A stretch of 64,000 nucleotides of DNA from assembly GCA_001931875.2 (NCBI GenBank), contig MSJH02000841.1:129277-193276 (forward strand), read 5' to 3'. Shown here one piece after another: positions 22,756 to 34,313 of this stretch. A model generated the notes under the pieces. That model was not told the origin of the DNA. It made no database searches and was given only the letters and a program-made list of their open reading frames with translations. Each line of letters opens with the position of its first letter. Position 1 is the first letter of the stretch. The position numbers and the translations under genes were made by a program. This DNA is from Byssochlamys sp. IMV 00236. Taxonomy: Eukaryota > Ascomycota > Eurotiomycetes > Eurotiales > Thermoascaceae.

Positions 22756-24417
22756 ATGGCAGACCCGACTTCGTCCAAGTCTGATCTGCAAAAGACCAAG
22801 AGCCCCTCTATCTCAGAGGCAGGCGTTTCCATCGCTGGATCCTTTGTTATAGATCCGGTAGTGGAGCGATCGGTAGTGAGAAAGCTGGATTTCAGGTACT
22901 TATGTCGTCCTTGAGAACTGACATGTTTACTGACAATGGCTACTGTAGACTGCTGCCTGTTCTGTCTCTCATGTACTTCTTCAACAATCTCGACCGATCC
23001 AACCTGGGAAATGCAAAGACCGACGGCTTGGACAAAGACTTTGGCCTGGTGGGAAACCAGTACAGCATTGTCTTGGCTGTTTTCAACGTCACGTTCTGCT
23101 CCTTTGATCTGCCTTCGAACTTGCTGCTGAAGCGGTTTAGCGGAAGGAGAATGCTGCCGATGATGATGATGGCTTGGTGAGTCTTTGGGGAAAAAAAAAC
23201 ATGAATGGACTTCTTTCTGAGACGTTATCATAGGGGCTCCGTGACTCTTCTTCAATGCGCCGCGCATAACTTTTCCGGTCTCCTGGCATGTCGGTTCTTT
23301 ATGGGGATTTTCGAAGCTGGTTTCTTCGGTAAGTGGTGCATAGACACTATATCGGACAAAGCTACCCTCGAAAGGAAGCTGATTCTCGCCTAAAATAGCG
23401 GGTGTCATATTCTATCTGACTCAATTCTATAAACGAAATGAGCTGGCTTTTCGCTTGTCAATCTTCTATGGAACGGTCACTATCGCCGGTGCATTTTCCG
23501 GATTGATATCCTTTGGAGTATTCCAGATCAAGCACCACCTTCCAGGATGGATGTACCTCTTCATCATCGAAGGCGGTGCTACTCTTATTTGTGCTAGCTT
23601 TGCGGCCTGGTGGCTTCCTCTGAGCGGTTCCCGGTGTCACTGGTTCAGCGAGGAAGAATCCCACGTGGCCGAGCTACGTCTTCTACATGACGGTTCCGTC
23701 AGATCTGACGATGCCTTTGATCTCAAGGACGCACTCAAGGGGCTTTGCGATTGGCGCGTCATGGTATGGGCAATGAGTTGCTTTTCTTACGGAATCGCCC
23801 AGTCTTCCGTGAGCAACTTCTTGCCCCAGATGATTGCCCTGTTGGGTTATTCTACCGTCAAGACAAACCTCTACACTGTCGCTCCATACTGCGTTGGAAC
23901 TGTCGTCCTTTGGACTCTTTGCCGGTCTTCAGACTACTTCCGCGAGCGCTCCTTCCACCTCGCCGGCGCTTTAATGATTACATTCGTCGGATATATCATC
24001 CTCATAACAGTTGATGCCGAGAAACACAAGGGCGTCGCCTACTTCGCCTGCTTTCTTCTCACGAGCGGAGCCTTTGCCCCCAGCTGTATCTTCCACAGCT
24101 GGCATGCCAACAACGTAGCATCTGAAAGTCAACGGGCCGCCATTGTTGGATTTCTCGTCGGCTCAGCCAACTGCGCTGGAATCCCTTCCAGTCTTGCATT
24201 CGATTCTCGAACCGCTCCCAAGTACATGCCGGCGCTGATCGTGAATTGCGTGTTTCAGATGGTTGGAATCCTGATGATCCTGGGCCTGGGGATGTGGTTT
24301 CGGTATGATAATCGAAGACGGGATAAGTTGCAGGGGGTTAAGCTTACCGCAGCTGATGTTGCGACGCAGTGTTTGGTGGATGGGTGGAGGGATCCGAATT
24401 GGAGGTGGACTGCTTGA
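22756..24417 (+). CDS. MFS permease, allantoate/Dal5-like anion:cation symporter family
   Basis: A plasma-membrane transporter of 493 residues with four exons (22756-22895, 22949-23176, 23234-23328, 23399-24417). The segment YFFNNLDRSNLGNAKTDGL in the first transmembrane hairpin is the hallmark of the Dal5/ACS subfamily, which imports carboxylate-type solutes such as allantoate, nicotinate, pantothenate or small peptides. About 12 hydrophobic segments follow, including GVFQIKHHLPGWMYLFIIEG, typical of the fifth to sixth helices. The tail VDGWRDPNWRWTA is soluble. The gene is head-to-head with the peroxisomal FAD oxidase, so the permease may import its substrate; this is inference. All splice phases agree. 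Confidence 0.88.
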
Positions 24418-24759
24418 TTCATTCAGCACTAGTAGACGTCCAGTCTCCTGAATCAAACATCTTTGCAGCTCCTGAATTGATTTGTTTACAGTATCAGACG
24501 TAATGAGTTAGTGTACTGATGAATCAATTTACTGCTTCAGCATATGCTTGTCATTAACCCCAAGCAATGTTCTTTCTTCTCTCATTTTCCTGCAGACAAA
24601 TAATTGCATCATCAGCAGGACCAGCAAACGCCATTGGATTCATTGAGCGCGTGCCCCTCGACCTCATCATCTTCTATCTGAGTCATTCTCCACATGGACG
24701 ATACTATTCGCATGAACCGCCGGCCAGCCCAGGACTAGCCTACTACGCAACTATTTCCG

Positions 24760-24790
24760 AAAAAAAAAAAAGAAAAAGAAAAAGAAAAAG
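24760..24790 (+). repeat. A-rich (GAAAAA)n low-complexity repeat
   Basis: A poly-A stretch passes into repeated GAAAAA units. It is a simple repeat in non-coding sequence. Confidence 0.85.
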
Positions 24791-26412
24791 CTGATGGCTA
24801 TTGAACGATACACATTTTCGGTAGCGAGAATAAGCAACACTAATCTTTCCAAACACCAAGTAAATTATCAGAGCCTGTCCATGCAGGAAAAACATCCTCA
24901 AGGAACTTTTCTATTGGATCGATCCTCAGTTAGGTACAGTAGGTGGGTATCGGTATTACTATGACTGACGCAGTGAGCATGAAGCCAATATCCTTCCCTT
25001 CCGAAAGCGTGTGAGAGAGCTATGTGAAGAACTCTCCTCTTTTTCTAGAGTAATGGCGAAAATGCATCATAAAAATTGCATCTGTCGCTTACACATAGCC
25101 TGACCGTGTATAATCCCGAGAAGAACACAGGTAGCGCAAACTCTATGCTGCCGAACCTTCACTTCGTTGCAAGTGACGCCTACGGGGAAAGGAATTCATC
25201 CATCCCGCCAGGAGTGTAGATCTTCAGCTTGCTAATAGGAAGCTTCAATTCAGGACTCTAGCTAGCTCGCCAGGAGAAGCTATATCTAATTTGGAATATA
25301 GTGTGGTTAATATCTGCATCGCTTCCAAGTGGGAACTAATAGCGGGCCGATAGTAGATCTGCCAAGGTTGCAGGCATATCGGGGCTTAAAGTCATGAATA
25401 AGTATGATAGTAACGACTTCGGCGTATACAATGGTTGTGCTTGAACGAGGCACATCATGTAATACAACAACACACTGTCAAACTATCTCTCATCTAACTT
25501 TCGCGCGGAAATAAAGAGCAGGGCATTGAGAACCTAACAATATTACTCTGACGTAAGAGGTCGAAGAGGGGGGCCATTAAAAGGGCCTTTCCCGATACTA
25601 TATCCATAGAACGATAAGCTCAGCTCAGTGCAAAGATGGAGCTAGATTTTGGTATTTGGAATCATGGTATGATCCCTTCTTCTCTTGACATTGGTCCTTA
25701 ATGTCTCGGAAATCAGGATATGGTTTCATCTCCACTCCAGAAGACTATTGTGGCCCTTTAGGTCGATCTCGATTGCGACTGGTCGATCAAGATTGGAGAC
25801 TTTCGTCAATTTAGAATAGCAGCGCCAAAGTCATGTAGAGTAGCTGCGCCTAGCATTCTCATATGCGGGTATTGCCGCATATAGAGTCCATACATCCAGG
25901 TATCACTGGGCCCCAGAATAGTAGATTTCTAACTAGTTATTCGCAATAAGGCCACATGCGTAGTTTTTTTGCGCTGCAGAACGGACCTAATTGAGAGAGA
26001 TAGATTTAATAACTTACATTCTGGTTACTATGTAATCTGTATACTATTTGTGATAAATGCACATCAACTATATGCGTTCGCTGAATTAACTAAGTCCACG
26101 CTGCTTATGATAGTGACTAGAAGCGGGCACCACTTTTTTAGGTTCTGAGGGTTCAGCCAGCCATGAAATGAGGTATTTTTCTTTTCTTTTTTTTTTCTTT
26201 TGAAGACAATGATATTCTGTACTAATAACTTATTGTGGTCCAATTGTATCAGATCATGACATAGATAGCGAATATGTACTAGGACCGCATGAAGAAATCG
26301 ACAATGTTTGTCTGCACCCAAAAATGAGGCAATCCTCTCCACTCGTCCGTTCTTGTTGATCAACAGTTCGTCTTTTCTGAAGATCCCTAAAGTGAGCTGG
26401 GGAGAGTTCAGC

Positions 26413-26420
26413 TATAAATA
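26413..26420 (+). promoter_or_regulatory. TATA box of the 111-residue protein gene
   Basis: TATAAATA lies 199 bases upstream of the ATG at 26619. A GTAAGA donor at about 26546 and a T-rich CTAG acceptor directly before the ATG suggest a 5' UTR intron in between. Confidence 0.5.
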
Positions 26421-26618
26421 CGTAGACAGTTTCCCACATCTGTCTTGGAATACAACAACCAGACAGACAAAGGAACACAATCTGATCGATCTTGACAGCT
26501 CTTCGCCCTCAATTGACCAGCAAAAGATCGATTCTCAGCGCCAAAGTAAGACAAGCACCGCCATTTTGTTCGATTTCCCTCGACTATTGGGGCTCGTTCT
26601 AATTCTTTTTTTACCTAG

Positions 26619-26954
26619 ATGCCCATCGCTCCAGGTAGAATCTCCGGTGTCGCTAATACCTTCAATGGCCGTTGGATTGTCGAAGGCAACACCGTTCTGT
26701 TGCACGGTGTTTTCCCCCAAAGCCTTGAGAAATGGGACTCGGACGCTCTGCTTGAATATGAGAATGTCGAAGATATTGGTGGCGACTTCTTCATTCGTCC
26801 CGAGGAATCGTTCTCACATGTCGGGCCCCATGATCTAAGCCTGTTTCTGAGAAGCCTGCGCGGCAACAAGGTCAAGATTACCGGTCACCTCAGCGGTCCT
26901 ATCTCTCACAGGGCCGACGTCACCGCTCAAGTAAGCGTGGTCCGTGAAGATTGA
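26619..26954 (+). CDS. Hypothetical protein, 111 residues
   Basis: A small open frame starting right after a CTAG that looks like a splice acceptor. The protein begins MPIAPGRISGVANTFNG and contains GRWIVEGNTVLLHGVFPQSL, an acidic middle and a C-terminal strand-rich part (KVKITGHLSGPIS). It has no signal peptide, membrane segment or cysteine. I do not recognise the family. A TATA box, a plausible leader intron and balanced composition support expression. It is isolated in a gene-poor region, so it may be a lineage-specific gene. Confidence 0.55.
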   Translation: MPIAPGRISGVANTFNGRWIVEGNTVLLHGVFPQSLEKWDSDALLEYENVEDIGGDFFIRPEESFSHVGPHDLSLFLRSLRGNKVKITGHLSGPISHRADVTAQVSVVRED

Positions 26955-28552
26955 TTAGTTAGAGATCCTTTGATCAAGGAGAAACTAGTTCAATACGCAG
27001 AGCGAGCAGTGTGGATAGGGAGACAAAGATATCTGGAGGGTAGGGAATGGAGAATTCTCGTTCTAAGCTCAGATGACTCTTGTTGGTAGAATTATTGGGC
27101 TTGAACCTAGACTGTCTGTGTCTATACCTATGTTGTTGCTAGCTATCATCCTCTTACAGGTCCAATGAATCTGCAGATTTGAAGAGAGTGGAAGTTAGTT
27201 TCCCATTTATCACCTACGATTGTAGATGGCATTATACCGCGAATCCCGACCAAGTTGAGACAGGGGGGGGGACCTATAAGGTTCTGACCCAAATTTGAAT
27301 TTAGCTGAAATCCAGCTGACGAGTATCGTGAGCCCGTCCTTAACGGATATGTATCGCGACATTGGTAGAGAATGAAGCCCGACCTGGATATGCTTTATCC
27401 TCTAGCGTCGATGAGAATGCCGGAACTCAAGTGTGCCTAGACATGGGGTAATATAAGTTCGATTGATACAAGATTGGTATTCAATATATTGACCCGGGTG
27501 TCAAAGGATCTTCGACTCTCGGTTATTGTGACCCTGAAAGGCGTCGATAATTCAGGTGGAGCTGCTAGAGGATATTAGGCAGCTTATGGAGCAACGCGTT
27601 GGCCAAGATGGAGAGGTAATAGCAATCTCCGAAGAGACCCGCAGCCAGCCAGTGGATGTATTACTTGGAGGCTGATGAATATGTTTGATTCAGGAGACTG
27701 TCTAGGAGGATGAGCAACCTATCTAACTATTCCTCCTACTAAGGCCCTGGTATCAAAAGTATATAAAACATGTATTAGAACGCTAGTGCAGGCTTTCTTG
27801 TATATTATAAGGTATTATGACGCAACTTATGGATTATAATTAGGAATATAACAACCTTCCCAGAGCACTTGATATCTTATAATATGGATGCAGCTTAGAC
27901 AAGGAAGAGCACGAATATCAGTGGTTTGTTCTTAGTAGGTGCGGGATCGCCGGACTATCCGATAGATAAAGATTAAAACGTTACTTGATATCCCCACCTC
28001 TCTTTCTTATTCACTGATTGAGATGAAAAGACCGAAATCGACTACCATACCTGTTTAGTTATGTCTATCTTTTCGATCAGGGATGTTCAACACTCACTCG
28101 TGGACGATCTACCAAAGACGCCGGCTAAACCTCTTGTCAACATGGCTGGGTCTTGTTTTCTTTTCTTCCATTTAAGTTCTCAATTCAAGCCACCGGGTAG
28201 CCTTAGAAAACCCCGCATTTATCCAACTCGATCCGGCGTAATCCCAGGGCACAGATCATCGTAGCACCTGAGCTTTGAGCTTGCACGATGTCACTCTCTG
28301 TGCCCCTTGGTGCCATGCTCGCTCCGGTTAAAGAATCAATGTACTGTACATGGTTTTGGCCCCTAATTGATCGCGGAAGAATTACTTCCGTCGAAATGCA
28401 TGGGCCTTATGACTGCGGCCCTACTCTAAAAGCGAGGTTGCGGCATAAAACCCCCTTCGTTCCGGCAGGTCGCTGGAAAGGTTGTTTTGTGATGCTGGGA
28501 CTTTGACCGCTCTTACTTAACGGCAAGACGAACTTGCAAGCTGATTGTCACG
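26955..28552. other. Intergenic region upstream of the beta-mannosidase
   Basis: 1.6 kb without a clear gene. The part at about 27700-27900 is AT-rich and degenerate. A frame at 27556-27675 reads like protein for 39 codons but has no start or partners. The 3' part should hold the promoter of the beta-mannosidase, including a GGCTAA motif (28123-28128). Confidence 0.5.
28123..28128 (+). promoter_or_regulatory. GGCTAA motif (XlnR-type site) upstream of the beta-mannosidase
   Basis: GGCTAA followed by A matches the GGCTAR core bound by the Aspergillus (hemi)cellulase activator XlnR. It lies about 430 bases upstream of the beta-mannosidase ATG. A six-base motif occurs often by chance, so this is only suggestive. 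Confidence 0.35.
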
Positions 28553-31500
28553 ATGCTCTTGGGGATCCAAGCCGCGCTAGTCCTGGCTGCGACCGTTCTT
28601 TCAAGCCTCGCGTCGGCACAGAATGTTATCGATCTTAGCGGTGACGGGTGGACGGTAAGTAACAAGGAGCTGGGTATATCAGTTGTCGGAAAGTTGCCTT
28701 CTCATGTCCAGTTGGATCTGTATGCGGCTGGTGTTATTGGTGAGTCTGATCTTTCCGTAGATATCCTTTTTGCTCTACATACTAAATGACCACTACTTAG
28801 GTGACCCGTGAGTCTCGGCCGGTGCTGTTTTGCGGGAGTTGGAACTGATCTTTTACTTATTTTGTAAAGCTACTACGGTCTCAATGACTTCAATCTCCGC
28901 TGGGTAGCAGCTCGCAATTGGACATATGTTAGCCATCCTATCAAGGGACTGTAAGTCTACCAATACAGGAGGATACAGTCACCTGCAGCTAATCAGTGAT
29001 ACTCAGGAGCGATGACTACGATTCATCATGGCTTGCTTTTGATGGATTGGATACATTCACGACCATCGAACTGTGTGGGCAATTCGTCGCGGCGACAAAT
29101 AATCAATTCCGACAATATCACTTTGATGTGTCCAATATATTAAAGAACTGTAGTGGTGATCCCATCCTGAGTCTCAATTTCGGAAGCGCACCGAACATTG
29201 TCAATGCTATCGCCAACCAGCCAGGGCAAGCAGGTTAGTGTGTCCACCTAATAACTCATATGCTCATGGTGACATGCTTACTGTTTTTAGAATGGCCATA
29301 TGGAATCCAACTCACCTATGAATACCCCAATAGGGAATTCATGCGCAAGGAGCAATCGGACTTTGGTTGGGACTGGGGACCAGCATTCGCTCCAGCTGGA
29401 CCATGGAAACCGGCATATATCGTGCAGCTGCAGCGTTCAAAAGGCCTCTATGTCTTGAATACAGATCTGGATATTTACAGAGAGGGACAGCTTAACCACC
29501 TGATTCCGGACCAGAGCCAGCCTTGGGTGGTTAATGCAAGTATCGACTATCTGGGAGATCTCCCAGAAGGCACTTCTATGACCATCGAGATCAGAGAGGC
29601 TGACAGGCCAGACTTCGGTCTCGGAACCACGCCGCTTGACAATGTGACTGTTTCTGGGAACTCGATTACTGGTACGACTCTCATAGATCCAGACGCACCG
29701 AAGCTTTGGTGGCCGAACGGTCTCGGTGACCAAAATCTGTATACTATAACGATCAGTGTGATCGATCAGAAGAACAATACACTCGCTACTGTCACAAAGA
29801 GGAGTGGCTTCCGGACAATCGTGCTTAACCGGACAAATATTACTGAGCAACAGCTGGAGCTGGGAATTGCACCTGGAGCGAACTGGCACTTCGAGATAAA
29901 CGGGCATGAGTTCTACGCCAAGGGTTCGAACTTCATTCCTCCGGATGCGTTCTGGCCTCGTGTTACAAAAGATAGGATGAACAGGCTATTTGACTCGATT
30001 GTCGCTGGAAACCAGAATATGCTACGGGTCTGGGCATCTGGGGCTTACCTCCCCGATTTTATCTACGACATTGCAGATGAACGGGGAGTGTTGCTATGGA
30101 GTGAGTTCGAATTCAGCGACGATTTATATCCCGTTGATGAAGAGTTCCTCGACAACGTCGCCGAAGAGGTGGTCTACAACGTGAGACGCTTAAACCACCA
30201 CCCGTCTTTAGCTCTCTGGGCCGGTGGGAATGAAATAGAAAGCTTGATGCTCCAGCTGGCGAACGAGACCGATCCTGATCACTACGGCAGATATGCTGGA
30301 GAATACGAGAAGCTATTCATCAGCCTCATTCTACCTTTGGTATATGAAAATACGCGCTCCATTTCGTACAACCCTAGCAGCACGACAAATGGATATCTCG
30401 AAGTCAATCTCTCTGCCCCAGTGCCTATGGTTGAGCGGTACTGGAATCTCACACCTGGTGCTGTCTACGGCGACACCGACTTTTATAATTACGACAGCAG
30501 CATCTCGTTCAACTATTCCGCCTACCCCGTCGGACGCTTCGCCAACGAATTTGGCTTCCACAGCATGCCGAGTCTCCAGACCTGGCAACAGGCTGTTGAC
30601 CCAGAGGACCTACACTTCAACAGCAGTGTAATCATGCTGCGGAATCACCACTATCCTTCCGGTGACCTCAGCACAGACAACTTCAAGAACAGTTCCATGG
30701 GCATGGGCGAGATGACTGTCGCTGTGGCACGGTACTACCCGATTCCTAACAAGACAGATTCGGTAGCCAACTTCAGCGCCTGGTGCCATGCGACTCAAAT
30801 CTTCCAGGCAGACATGTACAAGTCCGAGATCCAATTCTATCGACGAGGAAGCGGTATGCCAGAACGACAACTGGGATCGCTATACTGGCAGCTCGAAGAC
30901 ATCTGGCAGGCGCCCACATGGGCTGGTATCGAGTACGACGGCCGCTGGAAGGTGCTTCACTATGTTGCTAGAGATATCTACCAACCCGTAATCATTTCTC
31001 CGTTCTGGAACTACACCACCGGAGACCTTGAAATCTACATCACATCGGATCTGTGGGAATCAGTCTCAGGAACGGCGAATTTGACTTGGCTAGACCTGAA
31101 AGGCAAACCACTACCTAATAACGCTGGCACTCCATCCTTGGCCAACTTCACAGTTGGGGCGCTCAATACAACCAATATTTACAGCACAAATGTTAACAAT
31201 CTCACCTTATCTAACCCAAGCGATTCCATTCTGATTTTATCTGTTGAAGCAACGGGCCACGCACCTAATACTCCGTCAAACTCGTCTGCAAAGGCGTTCA
31301 CGCATCAAAACCACTTCACGCCCGTCTTCCCGAACAAGGTGAAACTTGTTGATCCTGGTCTATCAGTCACCAAGGGTCCCAACGAAACGACGTTCGTTGT
31401 GGAAGCGAAGTCTGGTGTGTCGCTGTATACATGGCTGGACTATCCGGGCGGCACAGTAGGATATTTCGACGAGAACTCTTTCGTGCTGCTTCCTGGACAA

Positions 31501-31599
31501 AAGAAGGAAATTGGATTTACTGTGCTGGAGGACAATAGTGACGGTGGATGGGTGAACAATGTTACAGTGTCCAGTCTGTGGGATCAGACGACTCAGTGA
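28553..31599 (+). CDS. mndA: Secreted beta-mannosidase A, glycoside hydrolase family 2
   Basis: Releases terminal beta-1,4-mannose from manno-oligosaccharides in mannan breakdown. 936 residues in five exons: 28553-28739, 28801-28807, 28870-28950, 29007-29233 and 29291-31599. Exon 2 is only 7 nt; it is needed to read GVIGDPYYGLNDFNLRW, a block conserved in the family. A signal peptide ends near LASAQN. GH2 landmarks are KEQSDFGWDWGPAFAPAGPW, the acid/base glutamate in WAGGNEIES (about E482) and the nucleophile in FANEFGFHSMPS (about E587). There are many N-glycosylation sequons. Length and sequence are close to the known A. niger enzyme of about 930 residues. There is no GPI or retention signal. 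Confidence 0.94.
28801..28807 (+). other. mndA: 7-nt micro-exon of the beta-mannosidase gene
   Basis: GTGACCC is flanked by an acceptor (ACTTAG) and a donor (GTGAGT). It supplies the Gly-Asp and part of the Pro codon in VIGDPYYG. Without it the frame is lost. Confidence 0.75.
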
Positions 31600-32056
31600 G
31601 AAGTCAGTATCCGGGGTACTAGTGAGAGATCAGGGATAACTCATATGTAATGCACGGTTTACGCCGACGCAGATATTTAATATATAAGTAAAGACAAGAT
31701 AGAATCCTGAAAGAGTGGCCATAATAAACACACTGAGACCAATAGAGAATGTGACCGTAAAAGGAAGCAGAAGGTAGAGAAGTTCTCCACTGGAAATAAC
31801 GGCTCTCGCCTGTCCCAGATGATACGACATTATTTAACGTATCAGAAAGCGGTGTGAGCGATACGACGCATACAAAAAAAAAAACAATAAGGATTTGTGC
31901 AGGGTATTTGAAGCACTGGTGTCCAAAGATACAGTTTCCCTCTCGGAATATCAGGCTAACGTCGCAAGGAGATATTCTAGCAATATATCTTAGGGCTTTC
32001 AATTTCCCTCCATCCAACAGGATACTGTGCTCAAACCCGCACGGATCGTAACTACA
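31600..32056. other. Convergent intergenic region
   Basis: 457 bases between the beta-mannosidase end and the decayed zinc-finger fragment on the other strand. Short frames on the minus strand have no coding character. Nothing else is seen. Confidence 0.6.
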
Positions 32057-32545
32057 CTACTCGAGGATGTGCCAATTATTACACTCTTTCTCCTTGAGAC
32101 GTCCCATGTCAGAGTAGTTGCAGGTCAAAGGTAAGTCTACCCGTTGGTCCTGCACATTGAGTGCTACTTTAAACTCTAGTTTCGCACTTTCGACCCTCGT
32201 CACGACCATTGACGCCGAGTCTGTCCCTGTGGATAGTGATACCCCCTGACCACTTCTGGCAGCAGAGACGTAATCTTGCACGGGTGCGCGGGGAGGACTT
32301 GTAGTAGGAGCGATTGACCGACAAGAAGAAAGGTCCGTTAAGAGGAAAAGGGTCTTGAGATGGGATAGTACCTGACATTAATGCTAACTTTACGAGTTCC
32401 CCTGCGGGCGGCGTTCAGGTAACGTAACCTTTGTGGATTCCCGATAAGGTGTCAGTAATCGAGCATACCCGTTATCCGCAGAGTCTGCGAAGATAATGTC
32501 AGAACAATGGACATCAGCATTGTCCTGATCAAAGATGGCTATATA
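32057..32545 (-). pseudogene. Truncated fragment of a fungal CCCH zinc-finger / DUF7923-like protein
   Basis: Two pieces, about 32394-32545 and 32057-32297, join across a good intron (GTAAAG ... CTACAAG) in the right phase. The first reads AIFDQDNADVHCSDIIF then ADSADNGYARLLTPY and KVTLPERRP. The second reads KLEFKVALNVQDQRVDLPL and KEKECNNWHILE before a stop. This order resembles the C-terminal half of fungal proteins whose DUF7923 domain precedes a CCCH finger. The usual N-terminal part is missing, no in-frame ATG exists, and the reading ends where the finger should begin. A TATA-like sequence lies about 35-40 bases upstream on this strand. The alternative is a short functional gene with an unseen first exon. 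Confidence 0.5.
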
Positions 32546-32626
32546 GAATCAGAAACGACATTGGTATCTTGTTTTGCTTTTATATGCTCTTTTTCTTTGT
32601 AGTTAAGAAAACACATCGATCTCGTT

Positions 32627-33532
32627 CTAAAGGTACCAGCCGAGATCCCTGTCAATCAGTTGAATTACGGCCAACTCGGCGGGCCATACTTGAATAGACT
32701 CCTGGACTCGCCAGTACCAGTCTTCATCCCACTGCCAAATAAAAGGCCAAGATGCACAAAAGCATTCCCAGAAGTCAGGAAACCAGCCGGAATTTTCCCA
32801 ATCGACCAGTACGACGTCAAATGATCGCCCACCTTGTTCAGTTTTCCGACTTGTATTCTCCGCAACCATAATGTTCCTCTGCAGAACGTCCCCATGCGTC
32901 AATGTGGGCCGGTGACCTTGAAAGACGCGAGGGAAATGTTTTTCGTAGAAGCGAGCCTTGTAGTCTGGCCGGTTATTGCGGTCGACCAAAGCTCTGTAAT
33001 TACCGACAAGGGCTGCAACTAAGGCAGATTCGTCGGAGAAAGGCCCTAGGAATCTCTCATCGCCATGTTGGCTATAGAATAGGTAGTGAGGTAGGCCGCC
33101 CCCGTCCAGGCTTCCGAAAAAGTCGGGCCATGGACACTCGGCCTTTCGCATGGCGTCGAATATTAGTTTGAGTTTGGCGATAATGTCATCCTTCTCGGAC
33201 TCCGCCAATGATGGCCAGATCTTATCCAGCTGCACCCCGGGAACGCGTTGCATAATCAAGAAAAGTTGGCTGGAATCATGGGGATCATGGTACATCGCGT
33301 ACAGTCGAGGGGCCGGAACTTCTGGGACGTGTCGTTCCAGGTAAACCAAAGCCTGGCCTTCCCGGACGTCTATACAACCTCCATATTTTACAACAATATC
33401 GTCGTTGACCGCCACAACCTTGGAGGCGCTCGTCTCCCACAGAACATTGGTGCAGGCGCGGATTTCATCTGTTGTAGGTAGAGTAGGCAGAGGCTGGGAG
33501 TTCTGAAAGGGGACAGCCACTGGTTCCCACAT
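32627..33532 (-). CDS. APH-family (aminoglycoside phosphotransferase-like) small-molecule kinase
   Basis: Single-exon protein of 301 residues with the protein-kinase-like APH fold common in fungi. The ATP-lysine region is ASKVVAVNDDIVVKYGG. The catalytic loop is THGDVLQRNIMV (HGD at about residues 211-213). The metal-binding Asp lies in VLVDWENSGWFPDFWE (about 243). QLFLIMQRVPGVQLDKIW is the family's hinge segment. Fungal members have mostly unknown substrates and are not drug-resistance genes as such. There is no signal or membrane segment. Its 3' end lies next to the decayed zinc-finger fragment on the same strand. Confidence 0.88.
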   Translation of the reverse strand: MWEPVAVPFQNSQPLPTLPTTDEIRACTNVLWETSASKVVAVNDDIVVKYGGCIDVREGQALVYLERHVPEVPAPRLYAMYHDPHDSSQLFLIMQRVPGVQLDKIWPSLAESEKDDIIAKLKLIFDAMRKAECPWPDFFGSLDGGGLPHYLFYSQHGDERFLGPFSDESALVAALVGNYRALVDRNNRPDYKARFYEKHFPRVFQGHRPTLTHGDVLQRNIMVAENTSRKTEQGGRSFDVVLVDWENSGWFPDFWECFCASWPFIWQWDEDWYWRVQESIQVWPAELAVIQLIDRDLGWYL

Positions 33533-34313
33533 CGTGAACAGAGCAGGAGGCGACGGAGGTAGTGTTAAATATGGATGATTGCCTGAATGGAAAGAAAATG
33601 AGGGGTAAAGGAAGATCAGCTACACTAGCATTAAACGTGACCTGATTAGTTGCGCATATGGGATAACATCGGGCAAGCTAGAGAATTGCATACGCACTGG
33701 AGTATTATCGAAACTATATTTGCGCATATGGAATGTTATTGAGTGGGCGACTAACTTGGGCCTTTGGATTAAGTATCTTTGAAAATCATAGCAATCCGAA
33801 TGCCGCCGTTCCAGAGAGCTTACAGATTATCCAGGTAAATGTTTTGGTCACCCAATTCAAATTTCCAATCAGATTTAACAACTAGTCCAGTTGGCTTTTC
33901 AGGAAGATATAGTAAGACAAAAAGACATGTGCATGTGCAAATACTCGAAGTATATAGTAAATCGGCTTTTTATTGCGGCACGGAGTACGACTGTCCTTAG
34001 TCATGGTTGTATTTCACCGCCTTTAGGAATATCTATCGATCTTAGCTTTCTACTCCGGTTCATGACAAAACTTGGTCTTTATAGAGTCATGCAGTCAGCA
34101 AACCCATATAAGTAGAGAAAGCTAAATATCCTTTTTATTTTTTTTCTGTGCAACTCGCTACCACTCAGATGCAATCATTTTCTCATAGCCATATGTTTGA
34201 TATTTGTACAATTTATGTCCATCAATTTTTCGTAATGCGTAATGCGTAATGCTCATGCCAGATCCATTCCGTAATCCGTATGGCAATCTCACCAACCAAC
34301 TTAATTAAGCTGC
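33533..34313. other. Intergenic region
   Basis: 781 bases with no supportable gene. It contains a short tandem repeat CGTAATG x3 (34231-34251). The promoter of the APH-like gene should lie at its left side. Confidence 0.55.
34231..34251 (+). repeat. CGTAATG triplicated tandem repeat
   Basis: Three head-to-tail copies of the 7-mer CGTAATG in non-coding sequence downstream of the GPI-protein gene. Confidence 0.8.

Larger units (their letters stand above)
24418..26618. other. Gene-poor region
   Basis: 2.2 kb with only short, unconserved-looking frames. It includes an A-rich tract (about 24760-24790) and, near its end, the promoter and possible leader intron of the 111-residue protein. I saw no transposon ends or coding remnants that I could name. 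Confidence 0.5.
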
